Below, one piece after another: positions 10,658 through 15,098 of a stretch of DNA of 15,098 nucleotides. Source of the DNA: Salpingoeca rosetta (taxonomy: Eukaryota > Opisthokonta > Choanoflagellata > Craspedida > Salpingoecidae); assembly GCF_000188695.1 (NCBI RefSeq), contig NW_004754927.1:1383835-1398932 (forward strand), written 5' to 3'. Numbering within the stretch: the stretch's first letter is position 1; every line of letters begins with the position of its first letter. Made by a program: the position numbers and the translations under genes. The notes under the pieces are model-generated. The model made no database searches. It was given only the letters and a program-made list of their open reading frames with translations, and was not told where the DNA came from.

Positions 10658-10713
<56 letters not shown>

Positions 10714-11440
10714 ATGTGATGTGTGTTCACGGGTGTGCCTGTCTACGTATTCGTTTGTTTTTGTGCACGTGTGCGTCTTGTGCTACGTGCTCCTTGTGTC
10801 ATGTCCCCGTCTTTCATCTATCGTGCGTGTTCGTGTGTATGTTTGTGCCCCTGCCCATGTCCGTGCCCATGTCCGAGCTGGTGCACTGGTATCTCAGCTC
10901 TCCCTCACTCTGCATACTGCTCTCTCCTCTGACATGCTCTCGTTCTTTGGTGTACAGAGCTTGGGGCGCTCAGCTTTGACATGTCTCGCAAGAAGAAGAA
11001 GAAGACGAGCAAGAAGTTGACACTGAAGGAAGTCGGCACAGCAGAGCAGGACATGGACGAGGGCGACATCAAGCACACATACGAGGAGGTGCGACACGGG
11101 CAGCATGCATGCACGCATGCACATGGGTGTTTGCATTTCATTTCATCACGGTGACGCACGCACGCGTGCACTCGCACACACACACGCACACACGCACACA
11201 CTCTCTCACACATGCTCACACACACACATACACACACACGCACACTCTCCCTCTTTCCCTCTCACACACGTGCGCTTGTGTGTGGTGACAGCTGTTGGAC
11301 AACGTGTTCTCCATCATGCGCGCCAAGAACCCCGAGCTCGCTGGCGGCGAGAAGAAGCAGTTTGTTATTGCGCCACCAAACGTCGTCCGCCTTGGCGTCA
11401 AGCGCACAGGCTTCACAAACTTTGTCGACATTTGCAAAAT
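10044..11440 (+). CDS. EIF2S2: Translation initiation factor eIF2 subunit beta, 3' truncated
   Basis: Exons 10044-10146, 10379-10633, 10958-11088 and 11292-11440 join in phase for 212 codons plus two bases. eIF2-beta is part of the GTP/initiator-tRNA complex and contacts eIF5 and eIF2B through lysine boxes. The protein starts MSDPTKMDDVDTFAFDPSMK, has a first lysine box KKKRKKKK (20-27), an acidic Ala/Glu linker, a weak second box (KNKRK) and a further box RKKKKK (130-135). The conserved core follows: HTYEELLDNVFSIMR, EKKQFVIAPPNVVRLG and TNFVDICK (ending at 212). In known eIF2-beta about 100 further residues follow, including the C2-C2 zinc ribbon. None of that is found downstream; the intron after 11440 runs into a (GT)n array and then into a gene on the other strand. 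Reading through the donor would add 12 codons and stop at 11477. Confidence 0.93.
10174..10222. repeat. 3.5 copies of a 14-bp tandem repeat, eIF2-beta intron 1
   Basis: The unit tgtgtcgtgcatgg is repeated three times without change and half a time more, starting 27 bp inside the intron 10147-10378. Confidence 0.92.
10661..10712. repeat. (TG)n microsatellite, about 26 units, eIF2-beta intron 2
   Basis: A perfect TG run close to the donor side of the intron 10634-10957. Confidence 0.95.
11175..11255. repeat. CA-rich repeat, eIF2-beta intron 3
   Basis: CACACA blocks with CGCACA and CTCTCT breaks in the intron 11089-11291, followed by a short pyrimidine stretch before the acceptor. Confidence 0.88.
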
Positions 11441-11484
11441 GTGTGTATGTCGTTGCGTGTTTCGCATGTTTATGTGAACGTTGA

Positions 11485-11619
<135 letters not shown>

Positions 11620-11714
11620 TGCATGTGCTGCGTTAACGTGCGTGGGTCAGAACGGACGGTGCAGAGTGTGCGAGCCACACGCCTACCACCAGCATGATGA
11701 AATTGCACGCGCAC

Positions 11715-12408
11715 CTCTGCGGAGACGGGGAGGTTCAGCACAAAGAGGGTTCGCTTCGCAGGAAGCTCCGCCACGGGCTTCTTCAGCACATGTTCCTGTT
11801 GGGAACAATAGGTTGGGAGAGGGTGAGCATGGGCCGTGTTAGTGGACTGAATGAATGAGAGAATGTAGAGGAGATCAGGCAGGCACGTTGCAACGGATCG
11901 CTCACAGCACCTTGATGTACAACGAATGGATCGCAGACTTCTTCGTCTCATCGTTGTGCACAATGCTGCCAGGCACTGCAAGTGGGGTGAGGTGGGGGGG
12001 GGGGCGGGACGGAGAAGATGTGCAAGGAGGCAGGTGAGTTTGTTGTAAGGGCGAGTGGGAGGGGCTTGGGGGGAGGGTTTAGGCAGGGGTGGAAGGAGTG
12101 GGGGTGGTGGTGGAAGGAGTGGGGGAGTGGAATGTGGATATTGACACGAAAACACACACAAACACACACAGACATACAGACGGAGACACACGCACGGAGA
12201 CACAGACACACATGCAAACACAGACACACAGACACGGATACAGACATACAGACACACACAGACACACAGACACGGATACAGACATACAGACACACACAGA
12301 CACACACAGACACGGATACAGACATACAGACACATACAGACACACACAGACACACACAGACACACAGACACACACGCACACACACAGACACACACACACA
12401 CACACACA

Positions 12409-12489
<81 letters not shown>

Positions 12490-12524
12490 GGCACGTTGAG
12501 CCTCAACACGTGGAAGCCGTGCAT
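11715..12524 (-). CDS. RRP7A: RRP7-like pre-rRNA processing protein, 3' truncated
   Basis: Exons 12524-12488, 11975-11911 and 11795-11715 join in phase for 61 codons. The start ATG is in a good context (CCCACCATGC). The spliced product reads HGFHVLRLNVPVPGSIVHND, then AIHSLYIKEHVLKKPVAELP, then AKRTLFVLNLPVSAE. This matches the N-terminus of Rrp7 proteins, where a GF-x-L-x-L-x-P segment and a short H/S-x-x-Y-I/V-K/R-x-H segment precede the RRM strand K/R-R-T/S-L-F-V-L-N-L/V-P. Rrp7 acts in 18S rRNA maturation and small-subunit assembly in the nucleolus. Known members have about 280 residues, so roughly three quarters, including most of the RRM and the basic helical C-terminus, are missing. 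The next donor (GTGCGC at 11714) leads into the (GT)n array shared with eIF2-beta. Confidence 0.8.
12057..12077 (+). other. Predicted G-quadruplex motif in RRP7 intron 1
   Basis: Four G tracts of three or more with loops of 1, 3 and 1 bases on the plus strand, inside a G-rich stretch (about 11991-12130). On the RRP7 transcript it is C-rich and lies upstream of the exon 2 acceptor, where it may act as part of the pyrimidine tract. Confidence 0.6.
12160..12487. repeat. CAGACA-type repeat passing into perfect (CA)n, RRP7 intron 1
   Basis: ACACAGACA units with CGGATACAGACATACAGA higher-order copies up to about 12410, then pure CA to 12487. The last CA dinucleotides form the donor of RRP7 exon 1 on the minus strand. 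Confidence 0.93.
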
Positions 12525-12701
12525 GGTGGGCGATGCGGGTGTAGAGAAGTTGCAATATGATTAACACTTTTCAGCAAACACACCACCCACAACAACCAAG
12601 CACAACCACCCACCCCACTCATTTTGCTTTCCACCACAACACCCCACACTCGCCCCCCCCCCCCACACTCCTCACACCACCATCCCCAGCCAGCCAGCAG
12701 C
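12525..12701. promoter_or_regulatory. Short divergent promoter region RRP7 / SH2-protein gene
   Basis: Only 177 bp separate the two start codons. The interval is CA- and C-rich on the plus strand (CACCACCCAC, a run of about ten C at 12653-12664) and must contain both 5' UTRs. I see no TATA box. Confidence 0.55.
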
Positions 12702-14773
<2,072 letters not shown>

Positions 14774-15019
14774 CCTGAGAGATGAAAAGAGAAACAGGAG
14801 GAGGGCTGTTGATACGCACACGAGCACATACGTGCATACGCACGCACATATTATGCACACACGCACACATGCCGCATGCACGTTCTACTCCTCCTCGGTG
14901 GATTTCAGTGTTGCTAGGCAAACCTCACCTTGTACCTTCTTCCGTACCTGCTGTATATTCCACATCGATGTTCGTGTGCACCTTCTGTGTGTGTGTGTGT
15001 GTGTGTGTGTCCTGTTTCA

Positions 15020-15098
<79 letters not shown>
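14774..15098. other. 3' flank of the SH2-protein gene, no gene seen
   Basis: CA-rich sequence, then a short unique stretch (about 14875-14985), then the GT/CA inverted repeat at the window end. No AATAAA and no coding homology were seen. Confidence 0.65.
14986..15098. repeat. (TG)n - 10 bp spacer - (CA)n inverted repeat
   Basis: TG from 14986 to 15010, a 10-base spacer, and CA from 15021 to the last base. The two arms are complementary and could fold into a stem of up to about 24 bp. The CA run is cut off by the window end. Confidence 0.93.

Noticed and set aside
11641..11714. Missing eIF2-beta zinc-ribbon exon just right of the GT array
   Set aside because: The translated text contains CRVCEPHAYHQH but none of the conserved residues of the eIF2-beta C-terminus, and it lacks the C-x2-C pair spacing.
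11896..11908. Donor GTGAGC two codons into the RRP7 exon 2 end
   Set aside because: It looks stronger than GTGCTG but would put a stop codon into the next exon; the donor at 11910 keeps the RRP7 frame.
12160..12487. Possible CRISPR-like or satellite array
   Set aside because: The units are short and grade into each other without spacers of unique sequence; it is a degenerate CA-type repeat within an intron.

Overview
The window is nuclear DNA from an intron-dense, moderately GC-rich unicellular eukaryote. The gene set fits an early-branching holozoan, most likely a choanoflagellate: an Aster/GRAMD1-type sterol-transfer protein, an OPRT-ODC fusion in the animal order, an ATGL-type patatin lipase and a myristoylated SH2-domain protein, all with short GT..AG introns full of CA/GT microsatellites. 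The lineage is an inference from gene content; no marker gene settles it. I see no bacterial, viral or mobile-element genes, no CRISPR array and no confident tRNA or rRNA.

Layout from left to right. (1) At 1-2507 (+) is the 3' part of a GRAMD1/Aster-like gene: ASTER (VASt) domain over four exons, acidic linker, one transmembrane helix; its GRAM domain would lie upstream of the window. (2) At 2886-7064 (-) is a complete UMPS gene, which I resolve into 16 exons giving 475 codons. (3) At 7510-9399 (+) is an intronless ATGL/PNPLA2-like lipase with a CAA-coded polyglutamine insertion just after the catalytic Asp. It is divergent from UMPS. (4) At 10044-11440 (+) are the first four exons of eIF2-beta. 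(5) At 11715-12524 (-) are the first three exons of an RRP7-like ribosome-biogenesis gene. (6) At 12702-14773 (+) is a complete gene for a predicted N-myristoylated protein with a degenerate SH2 domain, Tyr motifs and a C-terminal SPRY/lectin-like beta-sandwich. It is divergent from RRP7 with only 177 bp between start codons.

The most striking structural point is that two convergent conserved genes, eIF2-beta and RRP7, both stop at introns that run into the same 131-bp (GT)n array at 11488-11618. The missing 3' halves of both genes would sit between them, so the array is probably an assembly collapse or a real deletion junction. The window also ends inside a (CA)n run. The most interesting protein is the SH2 gene, whose FLVRES-type motif has lost its Arg although YAEI, YDNI and YDEV Tyr motifs surround the domain. 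Several splice sites are built directly from microsatellite ends.

The genes are unrelated housekeeping or signalling genes with no shared pathway; the order looks like ordinary eukaryotic gene packing with divergent promoter pairs.
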